From Amanita rubescens (lineage: Eukaryota; Basidiomycota; Agaricomycetes; Agaricales; Amanitaceae): a DNA stretch of 64,000 bases. Location: NCBI GenBank assembly GCA_015039365.1, contig WION01000159.1, positions 54,339-118,338 on the forward strand, read 5' to 3'. The translations under genes were made by a program, and so were the position numbers. The notes beneath the pieces were generated by a model, which saw only the letters and a list, made by a program, of their open reading frames with translations, made no database searches and was not told the DNA's origin. Each line of letters opens with the position of its first letter. The stretch's first letter is position 1. This document shows positions 1 to 10,975 of this stretch, in pieces.

Positions 1-1350
1 TGGGTGGCAATGCACATCATTCTGAAAAGCAACCTCATGCTATATCAACAGCCAGTGAGTAGCCTTACTATCAAAAGGCAGTCTTATCACATCATTTCTG
101 GTCTTCAAAAGGTAGTGGGTTATATTGTAACACATTTGTGAACAGGAGTCACATTATATCTGTTTCATAATCAATAGGGAGTGAGTATCATCCTGCACTT
201 TGAATGGCAGACTGGTTCATCACATCTTCTCCTAGCATGCCCAACAGCGAGTGCGTGGCATTGCACATCTCATAAAATTCAATTTTATGGCACATTCTCA
301 TCATCAACAGCATGTGTGTGATATTTTACCTTTGTTGTAAAGTTAATTACATTTTGTCCATCTCCAACAGGAAGTAAGTGATATTTATGGGAAGGAAGTC
401 ACATCTGAGTCACATCTTATACAATTGAAAGTTTGTGAGTGATATTGTACAATTTTATATATGGGATTCCCATGACCAACAGGGAGTGAGTGAGACTGAA
501 CATCTTTGTGCTACCAAAATCCATGATACTTCTTATGACAACAGAAAGTGAGTGGCACTAAAACTTTTGAGCATGAGCCTCATTATATTCCAATCCATCA
601 ATGCTTGATGTATTATTTGAATGTAACAGGAAGTGAGCAGCATACAAGTGTCCTTCTGTGCTTTCCCCATTTTTACTGCTACCCATAGGTTGTAAGATTG
701 CTTTTCAGTTTGTCTAATTCCTGAGCTTTTGTGTCTTCCCAGGTGAGTGATATCAGCATGAGATTTATTAATACTGTGACATTTATCTATATGCTAGTTT
801 GTAAGTCAGAAGTCCACTTCTGCATTTGAAATCTGATTTTTATAAAATAAAAGGGACCACTTTTATCTTTGTTTGGAGGTGTTCCAAACAAATTTTCAAT
901 AACTGTATGCATTACTCTTTCCCATCTGATAAATAACTGATATCAGCACAATTTGAAGCCCACAGCCTGCCAAGTTTTAATTTGTAAAAGTTGCTTCTCT
1001 TCACTAACTCTCTTCATGCTAATGCATTCAAGCAATGAATATTATTGCTAAGCTATCATTTTGGATTGGCAAACCATTCCGGGAATCAGTCATGGAGGCT
1101 TTTGACAAATTTAAGAGAGAGGGCTATGTGCAGAAACTGAAAATGGCCATTACTTTGCAGGCCATAGATTTGAGCAAGGAAGACTTAGTCATATTTATGT
1201 GCCAGTATGTGACCCACATTTGATGGTATGTCCTTCAGTTTCAATTCAAAAAATACCCATGCACATTTGAGGCAGGATGCCATTCCACACTCCAAGTTGG
1301 CAGTGCTTCCACAGTACATGAAACTCATTTTAATTTACCTGGATATGCTC
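1..1350. repeat. Left arm of a large inverted repeat
   Basis: This arm is matched in reverse complement by roughly 1935-3280, with the centre of symmetry near 1641 and about 590 bp of unpaired spacer between them. Both arms carry the same 62-codon open frame (1035-1223 here, 2059-2247 on the other strand), differing at three residues. The first ~640 bp hold reverse-complement copies of the ~64 bp satellite motif seen at 2590-4940. The arm may continue beyond the window start. GC and CpG are visibly low. I do not recognise the 62-residue frame as part of any family, and it may be chance conservation within a young duplication. Confidence 0.85.
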
Positions 1351-1934
1351 CATCTTTTGCCACTACTGCTTTCATCCATTGCACTTACATTTCTTACTTT
1401 TGCTGTCAAAACTTCTTCATCAAAGTATGCAGACTCTAATTATACCATGATCATGGACTCTCAGCTTTGTGTAGTATTGTAGCCAAGGCAAGGCTGGCTT
1501 GGTATATTCCATGATATTTGGGTATGTGCATGTCTTTTGTTGAGTTTGTGGGTCTTCCCTGTGCAACCAATATGAGATGTGGCCCTCATGGGAACAATTT
1601 TTGAAAACCTGATTCTGGACCAGCACCACTGTATTGTAGTAAGATCTGACCTTTACAATACTGATATTGTCAATGCCAGTTTTTTCCCTTTTCATTGCAA
1701 CATTAATGGTCAAAGCATTTTCTGACTCTGCATTCATCCTTTCACTCTAGTCTCTTGTTGAAACTGTGCCATGCAGCCCATGACTTGGCTACACTACTAC
1801 ACAAACATTCCATCATGACATGATCAGATTCTGCATACTAAAGATTCTTCTATGGAAGAAATTTGGACAGCAGAAGTAAGAAACTGGGGGCATTATAAGT
1901 ACACTGGAGGAAAACAGTAGTGACAAAAAGATGA

Positions 1935-3280
1935 ACTATGTATATCCAGGTAAATCAAAATAAGTTTCATGTGGAAGCACTACCAACTTGGAGTGTGGAA
2001 TGACATCCTGCCTCAGATGTGCATGGGTATTTTTTGATTGAAACTGAAGGACTTACCATCAAACATGGGTCACATACTGGCACATAAATACAACTAAGTC
2101 TTCCTTGCTCAAATCTATGGCCTGCAAAGTAATGGCCATTTTCAGTTTCTGCACATAGTCCTCTCTCTTAAATTTGTCAAAAGCCTCCATGACTGATTCC
2201 CGGAATGGTTTGCCAATCCAAAATGATAGCTTAGCAATAATATTCATTGCTTGAATGCATTAGCATGAAGAGAGTTAGTGAAGAGAAGCAACTTTTACAA
2301 ATTAAAACTTGGCAGGCTGTGGGCTTCAAATTGTGCTAATATCAGTTATTTATCACAAGGGTCAGAGTAATGCATACAGTTATTGAAAATTTGTTTGGAA
2401 CATCTCCAAACAAAGATAAAAGTGGTCCCTTTCGTATTATAAGAAAAAATCAGGTTTCAAATGCAGAAGCAGACTTACAAACTAGCATATAGATAAATGT
2501 CACAGTATTAATAAATCCTATGTTGATATCACTCACCTGGGAAGACACAAAAGTTTAGGAATTAGACAAACTAAAATGCAATCTCACAATCTAGTATGGG
2601 CAGCAGTAAAAAGGGGGAAAGCACAGAAAGACAATTGTATCATGCTGCTCACTTCCTGTTATATTCAAATGATACATCAAGCATTGATGGATTGGAATGT
2701 AATGAGGCTTATGTTCAAAAGTTTCGGTACCACTCACTTTCTGTTGTCATTAGGAATGCCATGGATTTCTATAGCATAAAGATGTTCAGGCTCACTCACT
2801 CCCTATTGGTCATGGGAATCCAATCCACACTGAAAATTGCACAATATCACTCACAAACTGTGAATTGTACAAGATGTGATGTGACTTCCTTCCCTTTAAA
2901 TATCACTTACTCACTGTTGGAGATGGACAAAATGTAATCAACTGTAGAACAAAGGTAGAATATCACACACATGCTGTTGGGGATGAGAATGTGCTATGAA
3001 ATTTAATTTATGAGATGTGCAATGTCACACACTCGCTGTCCATCATACTAGGAGAAGATGTGATAAACCAGTCTGCCATTCAAAGTGCAGAATCACACTC
3101 ACTGGCTGTTGGAAATAGGAGAATATGTATTTCAGATAAATGCACAATACACAGGACTCACTTCCTGTTGGCCAAGGAAAAACACATGATGAGGCTTCCT
3201 AAGTTGAGGAAAATCATGCAAGTGCACTGACATGATGCTATTTGTCAAAGAAAAATATGTGATAAATTTGCTTTTTAGAA
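1935..3280. repeat. Right arm of the large inverted repeat
   Basis: Reverse complement of 1-1350 with small indels. The inner boundary is near the match 1321-1346 / 1940-1972. The outer part merges into the satellite array, so the outer limit is approximate: the two arms can still be aligned at about 255-300 against 3000-3045. The 62-codon frame on the minus strand at 2059-2247 is the partner of the one at 1035-1223. Confidence 0.85.
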
Positions 3281-4940
3281 AATGTGTAATTCCCTTACAG
3301 CCTGTTGATCATAGAAGAAGCGATCATGTGATTGCTAGGTGATAAGACTCCCTTGAGAATTTTGCATGATGATACTCACTCCCTGTTTGTTGCATTCTGA
3401 GACTACTTTTCTGGAAGATGCTCACTGTCACTCACACTCTGTTGATTGTAGGACAAGGTGATGAAACAATTTTCTGGAAAAATGTATAGCATCACTGACA
3501 AACTGGTGGTGGTAAATGATGTGGTGAAGTCACCTCTTACTAGCAATATGTTCACTTACATACTGAAGGCAATAGAAAACAAGATGATAAGTGTGACAAC
3601 CACCCAAAAAACTGTGCAGACTGAACTCCCTGTTAGAGATAACAGTGTAATATGTCATCACCTTTCAGAAAATATGAAATATCACTCACAAACTATTGGG
3701 GATGTGAAATTGTGTGATGAGACTGCCATCAAAATTTCGAAATATTCACTCACTGCCTGTTGGTGATAGAAGACCAGTGATGAGACTGGATTGCAGAAAA
3801 TTGTGTAAAATAACTGACAAACTGTTGGTCATAAAGAAATACAATGAATATTTGTTCCAGACAACTGTTAAATGTCAACTCACATCCTGTTAACCATAGG
3901 AAGAATATAATGATGTTAAGTATCAGAAAAACACGTAATGCCACTGACATGCTGTTGACCATAAGAAATGAGCTGTGATGATTGCCATTAGAGAAGTGTT
4001 TATATCACCCACACTCTGTTAAACATAGGAACAAATGTCATAAGATTGCTTTCAGAAAATAGTGCAATGTTAATCACACGCTATTAGTTATGGAAAATTA
4101 TCATGATGTGTTGAGGTTGCCTTCTAGAGAAATAAATGTCACTTGCATTCTGTCCATTGTAGGAAGAAGGGGTGATGAAGCTTTCTTTCAGACAAATGCC
4201 CAATGTTACCCACAGACTGATTGCATGATTAATATTTCCTGAGAGTTTGTTTTAGACAAAGGTGCAAGTTCACTCACATACTGTTGTTCATATTACCACA
4301 AGCTGTTATAAGATGCCTGCCAAAGTGCATGATGGGATTACTTACTGACTGTGACATAAGGACATGATTAATTCATTTAGCATACTAGGAGTGAACAGTA
4401 TCACCACTCACTTTCTATTGTTCATGTACTCAGTGTGAAGAGACTGCCCAGAAGACAATGTAGGTCTTCACTCACTACCTGTATTGAGTGACTTAGAATG
4501 AATATCAGTAGTTGGATGGACACTGTCACTTACTCGCTATTGTTAAGATGTAATTAAACAAGATTTGTTCAAATATAAGTATAATGTCACAAACATTCTG
4601 TTGCTCATTGGATCAGGGTAGATATTAAAAAAATGTTAATGTCACTCACTTTCTTGATGTGATAGAATGTGATGCAGTGTGAGTCCCAAGGTCAGGAAAA
4701 TATTGTGACACTGACTGCCTTTTAATTGTAGAATGTAGCATGACAACATTGTTTAAATGGGTAGATTTACTCACTGTCTGTTGGTCACATCATGAGCCAT
4801 GGGACTCCCTGTCAGGAATTAAGTGGTACACTCACTTCCTGTTGATCATGGGACAAGACTTTTACATAACTAAGTGAAGCATCACTCACAAACTGATGGT
4901 CATGAGACAAGGCACCATATATATCTACATGAGTGATTGT
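2590..4940 (+). repeat. Degenerate ~64 bp tandem satellite array
   Basis: A motif of the form TCACTCACnnnCTGTTGGTCATAG recurs about every 62-67 bp from near 2750 to 4880, for example around 3165, 3302, 3441, 3820, 3886, 3950 and 4015. Between motifs lies a looser ATGAGACTGCC / AGAAAATGTG element. Copies are strongly diverged. The mirror-image array in the opposite orientation occupies 1-640. No long coding frame is conserved across units and no transposon end is apparent. It looks like a satellite or the subterminal repeat zone of a very large element. Confidence 0.75.
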
Positions 4941-5331
4941 ATTTTGCTTACCCACTGCCATCCAATCATTAAACTTTGTACAAATGGTATGTGATAGAAT
5001 ACACCTGAATTTCTTTCATTTCTGTAGCAGACATCTAGCACAAGGCTAATTAGGGCACATGCAAATAAATCACAGTGTTACTTGCATGCTGTTGCATATT
5101 TTGTGAATGTTTAGCATGTCATATAAAATTGGACACCTGCCTGCCTGCGGAACTGTTCCCAGTTCAATTCCTTCTACATTGCTGTGCAGATATTTAACAA
5201 ACTATGCATACCCAGTAATGTGGAAATTTGCTAAGAACAACAATAGCAGTGTCTTCCCATGTGAAATTACTCTTATTGATGATGGCTCTGAGAATGGTCA
5301 GTGCATGAAAAGAAATACTTTAATATGAACC

Positions 5332-6512
5332 TCACTGAAATGCAGCCTTAACACAGAGATCAAGGTTATTCTTCTGTGTTGAGACAAACAAATGATGTAA
5401 GCTTTCATCATCAATTGCATCAGCAGTCTGTTGAGCTAATTCAGGACAGTGCTTCTCTGGTAAATCCATGTCTATTTTTCAAGCAATATTATTTATGTTA
5501 CTAGAGAGATGGAATGCTTGCCTTCTCACCTTCCAATCGCACATATGCCTTAGGAGGATATTTGGCATCTAAGACTTTGGGAAGGTAAACCTCTTGAAAA
5601 GTGTGTTCAGCATTGTTCCTAGCCATTTCCCACTTATCTTCAATGTATGGATTCATTAAGGTAACATATTCATTAATGATTTGACCATCAAATTTGGTAA
5701 ACACAACCACCAAAGGAACTGCAAGGTTATATAAACTTGTTAACACGCTGGCATCATAGATTTTGGGGCAGGTAGAAGCCAATTTGAGCAATAAATATTT
5801 ACCTTTGCCAGTCCCTTTTGTAAAAAATGCAAGCTCTGCAGGTAGAATGGGACGAGGGCCATCCATGGGGATGCAGTACCTACATACAATAAGCCAGGTC
5901 AGGAATGTGATGTTAAAAGCACAAGGAATATACCAAATTGCATGCAACTGATTCTTTATCTCAGTTTCTCCAGACCTCTTTTCAATGAAGTCCCAAACAA
6001 TCTCCAATTCCTCAGTTGAACCAGATTCAAAACCTTGAGAGTCATGGAAGATAAAATTACTTCCATCAAATGTGATTTGATGCTCAATATCATGAAGGCC
6101 TCTCTGGTGATATGTAACTGGATATGAACAAAGTATGTTGAGATGTCACAAGTCAACTTACCTCAACTGATGAAATCAAATGAGACCCAGTGGGTAAAAG
6201 CTCTTTTCCTACAAAGAACTAAGAATTTAAAAGCAGAAATTTGAGGCAGGCTTACCATCCTTGTCATATATGATAGGCTTTGTCCCCCTTGCTACACCAC
6301 AAATCTTCTCAAGGACAGTTGTTTTGCCAGCATTGGCCCTTCCTATGACAAGGATACGAAAATGGGGACATAGGTATTGATCTTTGAGCATTCTGACATG
6401 TTTCTCTGAGTCATCTATATCCAAATACACTAGTTAAATTTTGGGATGGGAATAGAAATGCATATATTTGCCTACTTGATAGAAGCATGCTAGTTGTATG
6501 AGTATCTTCCAT
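5332..6512 (-). CDS. Small P-loop GTPase (MMR_HSR1-like), seven exons
   Basis: Predicted exons on the minus strand are 6476-6512, 6256-6429, 6162-6208, 6103? down to 5934, 5803-5879, 5530-5718 and 5332-5471. They splice in frame with GT-AG introns of 46-84 bp to about 277 residues. Visible motifs: G1/P-loop GRANAGKTT (residue ~40), a G3-type DSQGFE (~100) and G4 TKFDG (~185), the set expected of a TRAFAC GTPase. The N-terminal stretch before the P-loop (DIDDSEKHVRMLK) and the C-terminal CPELAQQTADAIDD segment resemble a multi-copy agaricomycete GTPase family whose cellular role is not established. No stop codon or frameshift interrupts the model, so this copy may be functional. The first exon is 12 codons plus one base and is the least certain part. 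The ATG lies only ~35 bp from the TIR element that begins near 6547, so its native promoter may be displaced. Composition is AT-rich, like the adjoining repeat. Confidence 0.75.
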
Positions 6513-6546
6513 CACCAGTGCTTTTTAATAGAATGTTTATTGTTGT

Positions 6547-9298
6547 CCGAGACTCCGAGTTCAACTTGATTGAGGAACCAGCTGGTACTAGGGAACAGTG
6601 AATGGTGTCACTGCCATCAGTCGTGAAGTAACAGCAACTTCTGGAGCTCACCAGTAGTACGTGCAGTCTCTGTAATTTGATACTGGGCAGTGCTGAGATG
6701 GCGTGTCGGGCTCTGAAATGAGGGTGGGAGTCAGCCCAGACAGCGGCATGCAAATGAAACACTGACGTGTTCAGTTGAGAGCACTGCGATAGGAATGATG
6801 GCTGGTGCGTTGGCGGAAGAACAAGCACGACGCAGGGACCCCTGGAACCTAAGCCAAGTTGTACGTATTTGGTCAATTACTTCATTTAGCAATGTCGAAG
6901 GTTTCGTCCGAATCTCTGACTTGCTGCAAACTATGCCACCATTCTTCGCTGCAAAGGCAATACGCAGGCTGATTCCGAGCGTGGATTGGAAAACGAGGGG
7001 GTATGCCTTCGGAGTGACTTCCTCAGGCCGTGTTTCATGATTCGTCTTCGCTGCTTTCATCCTATTCGTCGTCTGTGGACATATGACGTACAGTATGGAT
7101 GCCCATCTTCAATGTTCTTTGAATCAGCATCCCTAGTACTAACCTGCTTTGCAGCGGCACCGGTCGTACGAGAAACGACATGTAAAACTTCATACTTACG
7201 ATCCCGGGCCTATTCTACCCGCTCAGTTAAGATTTTGTTATTGGTAGCTCTCCGACACAGTCGCGATCGCTGGTGATCCAGCTAATATTAATGTACGAGT
7301 TGGAAAACGTCCTGCATCGTACCAATGCTCAGAGGTTTGCGGTACGCATATATCTTCGCCCCCTGTCCAATCTGACCACCCCGATGCAGTAGCAATGTCG
7401 ACTCGTCATGTCCCACTTTCCCCCAATTCCACAATGAGCCAAGCCGGGACTCAGACTATAATACCCAGTTTGATATCCTCCAGTGGCAGATTCTCTCGCG
7501 CCATTCTGAGCTTATCCCACGTGTATCGATCAGGGCATTCTATGACTTATGCAAGCGTACGCTTGGCTAGAACCGAAACGTAGGCAAAATAGTCGAGAAC
7601 AATCAGCGCCCAACGCTTATCATCTCCGACGGTGCGATGGTGACATTGCATATTCGCATTCGCAGCTGACTGAGGGCCCTTCACATAGCTCAAGATCATG
7701 CGGGGAATACTGCGCGATCATTGGAGATACCGTCACTTGAGCTTCGAGCGAGAAGGAAGGGAGCAGGCTAGGCGGCGGGAAAGCTTCAAGTTGTGGGTCG
7801 CCAGCGTAGTACTATCCCACATGTCTGAAACATCTAACGAAACGTACGAGCGCCATCAAGAAAATGATTTATGTCAGTGATCTACTCGATGGCTACTGTT
7901 GTATTTGTTAATCATCACCCACTCATCGCAGCCTGCGTATTAACCTTTGCCGAAACAAGATGTTCTTACTAAGTGGTGTGGAGTAGGCATATGCATCACG
8001 CGAACCGAACCACGCAAGGAAACGAGACGTTCGTCATCCATCTGGCCTCAGTGTACTGATAGTTGAAGCTCATCGAATGCCGTTTGCTTCGCTGTCCAAA
8101 GTAAGCGTCGCTTTCAAACGGGTAATTGACCAGCAGGATAGGGTGATGTCATAGACATCCGTAAATGAGGATGTCACAATTACGAGTTGTATTCGCACCA
8201 AGACGCGACGATTCAGGTTTCTTTCAACGAACGGTGATACAGGCTATGCACTGAAATGATATGGGCCTGCCGCCTCGTTTCATGATTCTGTATGCTTTCA
8301 AAATTGTTATACGTAAACAAGACCATAGAATATCCGGCTCACGAAAACTTCTCCCATCCAAACTCCTGTCCCGAGATGCAGGCATTTCAAAAGGACCAAG
8401 GACAGGGATGTGCATATAAGACCCTGGGAAATAAAAGGGTAAGCTGGCAAGTACGATCCGAGCAGACAGAAGAGCAATTGGCACGAACGGGTACCAGCAT
8501 GTAGTGGAGGAATGCGCCGGTTGTTGATGACATAGCGATGGTGCTGGGCAAGGGGGTGGCGAGCGGCGCAGCGCGGGCATCGGTGAGCGGTGGAATGCAA
8601 AATTATCGTGTTGGCTGGATGGTGAATGGCATGAGCAGTGAAACTTTGAAAGTGGTGCAAGAACATACTCATTACGATAGGCAATTAAGTCTTGTGAGTG
8701 TTCCTTGCCAGAGAGGGAGCCGCCAGAGCGCAAGTTGCCAAAAATGACATCGCCGACGCGTGAACCGCTGAAGTGGTATGAACAAAGCGCTGAGTGGTAA
8801 AATTTTTGATGTGGGTGGGCAGTCAGCACAAGTCACGTAGAGAGCGATGTTGTGGTGGATGTGTGGGATATGGTCAGTAAAACTTTGGAAGAGGTGGGAG
8901 GACATGCTCACCGGGATTGAGTGGTGTGGCTCTGAGCGAGAGCGGCCTTAGCTGGAGCGAACAGAGATGACGTCGCGCTAAACTGCCACTGACGAGGTTG
9001 CTAAATGAAGTAATTGACCAAATACGGCCCAGGTTCCAGGGGTCCCTACCTCGTGCTGCTTCGCACTTGTCGTTCACCGTGCTTGAACACGTCAGTGTTT
9101 CATTTGCGCGCCGCTGTCCAACATCCTCATGTCAGAGCCCGACACAGCATCCCAGCACTTTCCAGTGCGAGTCACCTCTGCACGTGCCGGTGAGTCCAGA
9201 AGCTGTCGTTGCCTCACGGAGTACTGATGTCCTGCTGGCAGTGCCAAACCATCCACTGTTGCCTACCACCCAGTTCTCCAATCAAGTTGAACTCGGAC
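6547..9298. mobile_element. Non-autonomous TIR element, ~2.75 kb
   Basis: Left 6547-6890 and right ~9000-9298 are inverted copies of each other. Landmarks include GTCCGAG at the tips, TTCAACTTGATTG just inside, GACGTGTTCA with the adjacent TGTTTCATTTGC, AGGGACCCCTGGAACC, and TTGGTCAATTACTTCATTTAG at the inner edge. I judge the arms roughly three-quarters identical. The interior (6900-9000) has no frame that looks like a transposase; it has imperfect internal repeats around 8580-8960. I could not find a convincing target-site duplication, so the exact ends are uncertain. It is probably an internally deleted DNA transposon, family unknown. Confidence 0.7.
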
Positions 9299-9894
9299 AC
9301 TTTCTAGAAAGTTCACGTCACTTTCCCCTATCTTGTCTACTTCTTTCCTGAGCCCATTATTACTGACAATGCGCGCCAGCCCAGGGGCGGCGGCAACAAG
9401 CCCACGGCCAAAGGTTGCGAGAGGAAAACAGAAAGCGAAAATTTCGGAATGACTGGCAAGGTGCCCTCCTCAGCGCCCTTGCCTACGCTGTCTACGATCT
9501 TTGCACTAGCCTCTCGGGCCCTCCGAGCCCAACCCGAGCTGTTTCACTACCCATCAGATGATTTTGCCCCCTCGAGTATTAATCAGGGTGAGGTGTACCT
9601 CCTTCCTAGACCAGGGGGGTCGACAAGCTCCTTCCTCGTTAGGGGAACAGCTCCCTCAGCTTTTCGGGCCTCTCGGGGCTTTGCCCATCTGTTTTGACTC
9701 AAGGGTCCACTCAAGTGAAATCTATACCCTTCCCTCTCGCAAACGATCCTTTCCTTAGAAGCGTTGAAACACGTAGATAGTTACAAAGCCTAAAGGCCTA
9801 ATGTTCTGTTGGCAGAATGCCACTAATCATTTGGATGCTGACGGTACAAAAGATGGATAGCTTGGATTACATAGATGAAATGTGAAGAATGCTA
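9299..9894. other. Intergenic stretch, no feature seen
   Basis: Short frames in all directions but none with codon character, splice structure or family resemblance. No repeat relation to the rest of the window was noticed. Confidence 0.5.
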
Positions 9895-10315
9895 AGTAAT
9901 TCAGTATCAGTAGAGTACCTTATACAACTGAAGTTGGCGCAAGGTTCTTATCGGCGCGCGACTGAAACACTCGCTGCGCAACGAGATTCACATGAGTTCA
10001 ACGATCTACATACTTTGAAACTCGGACTTGTACGAAATCTTGATGAACGGGGAATAGGCTGGTCGAGAAGCGCGTTCATTCTTCCCTTGGGAGAGTTTCC
10101 CACTTCCCAATAGGGAATAAAACCTCTTGATATTGACCTGGTCAGTTCGTCGTCTTCGTCGTTTGAAACACTTCTCACTTGCCTAAAAGTTCCTGATCGT
10201 GACCTGTCTACCATGCCGTCTTCGTCATCTAAAACACCTGGGAAGCAGTATTGAGGTTGGGGATGGAGAACGTCCATCAACTCTTTTTAGCTGGAATCGA
10301 AAGGGATCAGCCAAC
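9895..10315 (-). pseudogene. Duplicated 3' end of the PLP decarboxylase gene
   Basis: This segment aligns along its whole length with 13665-14093, the 3' end of the decarboxylase gene and its downstream flank. Shared blocks include the acidic VSNDEDDE tail and the TTCCCACTTCCC/GGGAATAAAACCTCT region. Here the frame is broken and drifts relative to the parent (for example MMDVLHPQPQ against LMDVLLPHPQ). Only the last part of the gene is present, so this is a non-functional tandem fragment on the same strand as the parent, about 3.8 kb away. Confidence 0.8.
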
Positions 10316-10735
10316 CGCTCGCTCAGCGCTCAGCTGTCGCAGGACCCAAGATCCTCGCTACTCACTTTTGGCTCACACATACACTGACGACTCCCGTCGC
10401 ACCAGTGCCTGGGAAATGAGCTGGTGTCTACGACGCCGAAGAGTTTGCCTTTGCTTGTGCCTCCACCACAGGCTCCGGCATATCCTCCCAAATTTCCCTG
10501 AAGTTAAGTACGTCCCGGTTCTTCAAGGACAACCAGGCCGCTCTCAAAGCCACCGACGATCTCTCAGACTACCCCAGCCAGAGCGCCTCCATCATCTTTC
10601 GCAAACAGATCGACCATCCTTACCTCCAATGCGGCAATGCCTCCTCCGTATCACCCTCTCCTGGATCCCGGGCCAAAGCGGTTTCGCAGGTAACGAGGAA
10701 ACCGACGAGTCCCTCGCAAAGGAGCCTCCTTCATT
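10316..10735 (+). pseudogene. LINE-type RNase H domain remnant
   Basis: Reading across frames gives scattered but recognisable RNase H pieces. There is a TYTDDSRRTSA start (the YTDGS motif of LINE and Tad-like RNase H), then FACASTTGSGIS, FFKDNQAALKATDDLSDYPSQSA, and a closing ITLSWIPGQSGFAGNEETDESLAKE, which matches the W-x-P-G-H-x-G-x-x-GNE-x-AD end of the domain with degenerate residues. Frame changes and substitutions show that it is dead. It begins where the duplicated decarboxylase tail ends. No reverse transcriptase is left beside it. Confidence 0.7.
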
Positions 10736-10975
10736 GCCAAATCCAACGCAGGATACAGATGTAGACAAAGAAACAATAGCGAAACATGCCAACGGGCTTC
10801 TAACGCTAACATATAACATACTTTTCCATATGGTGAAAGGAGAGAAGAGTGACCATACGAAAACTCTTAAATAACTGACTAGAATAAATAACTTTTAGAA
10901 GGGGGAGAAGTTTACGCATGATGATGCGAACAATATAGACAAGAGAATGGGTGTGATCCAGTTTAATTCTACCCT

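Noticed and set aside
1035..1223. 62-codon frame in both palindrome arms as a real gene
   Set aside because: Conservation between arms is explained by the duplication itself; no homologue recognised and no independent copy in the window. Kept only as an observation.
2590..4940. CRISPR-like array (regular repeats ~64 bp apart)
   Set aside because: Repeats are degenerate, the spacers are themselves related, there are no cas genes and the genome is eukaryotic. It is a satellite.
8224..8829. 201-codon open frame on the minus strand inside the 6547-9298 element
   Set aside because: Composition is that of random frame, overlapping frames are equally long, and no family motif or splice context supports it.
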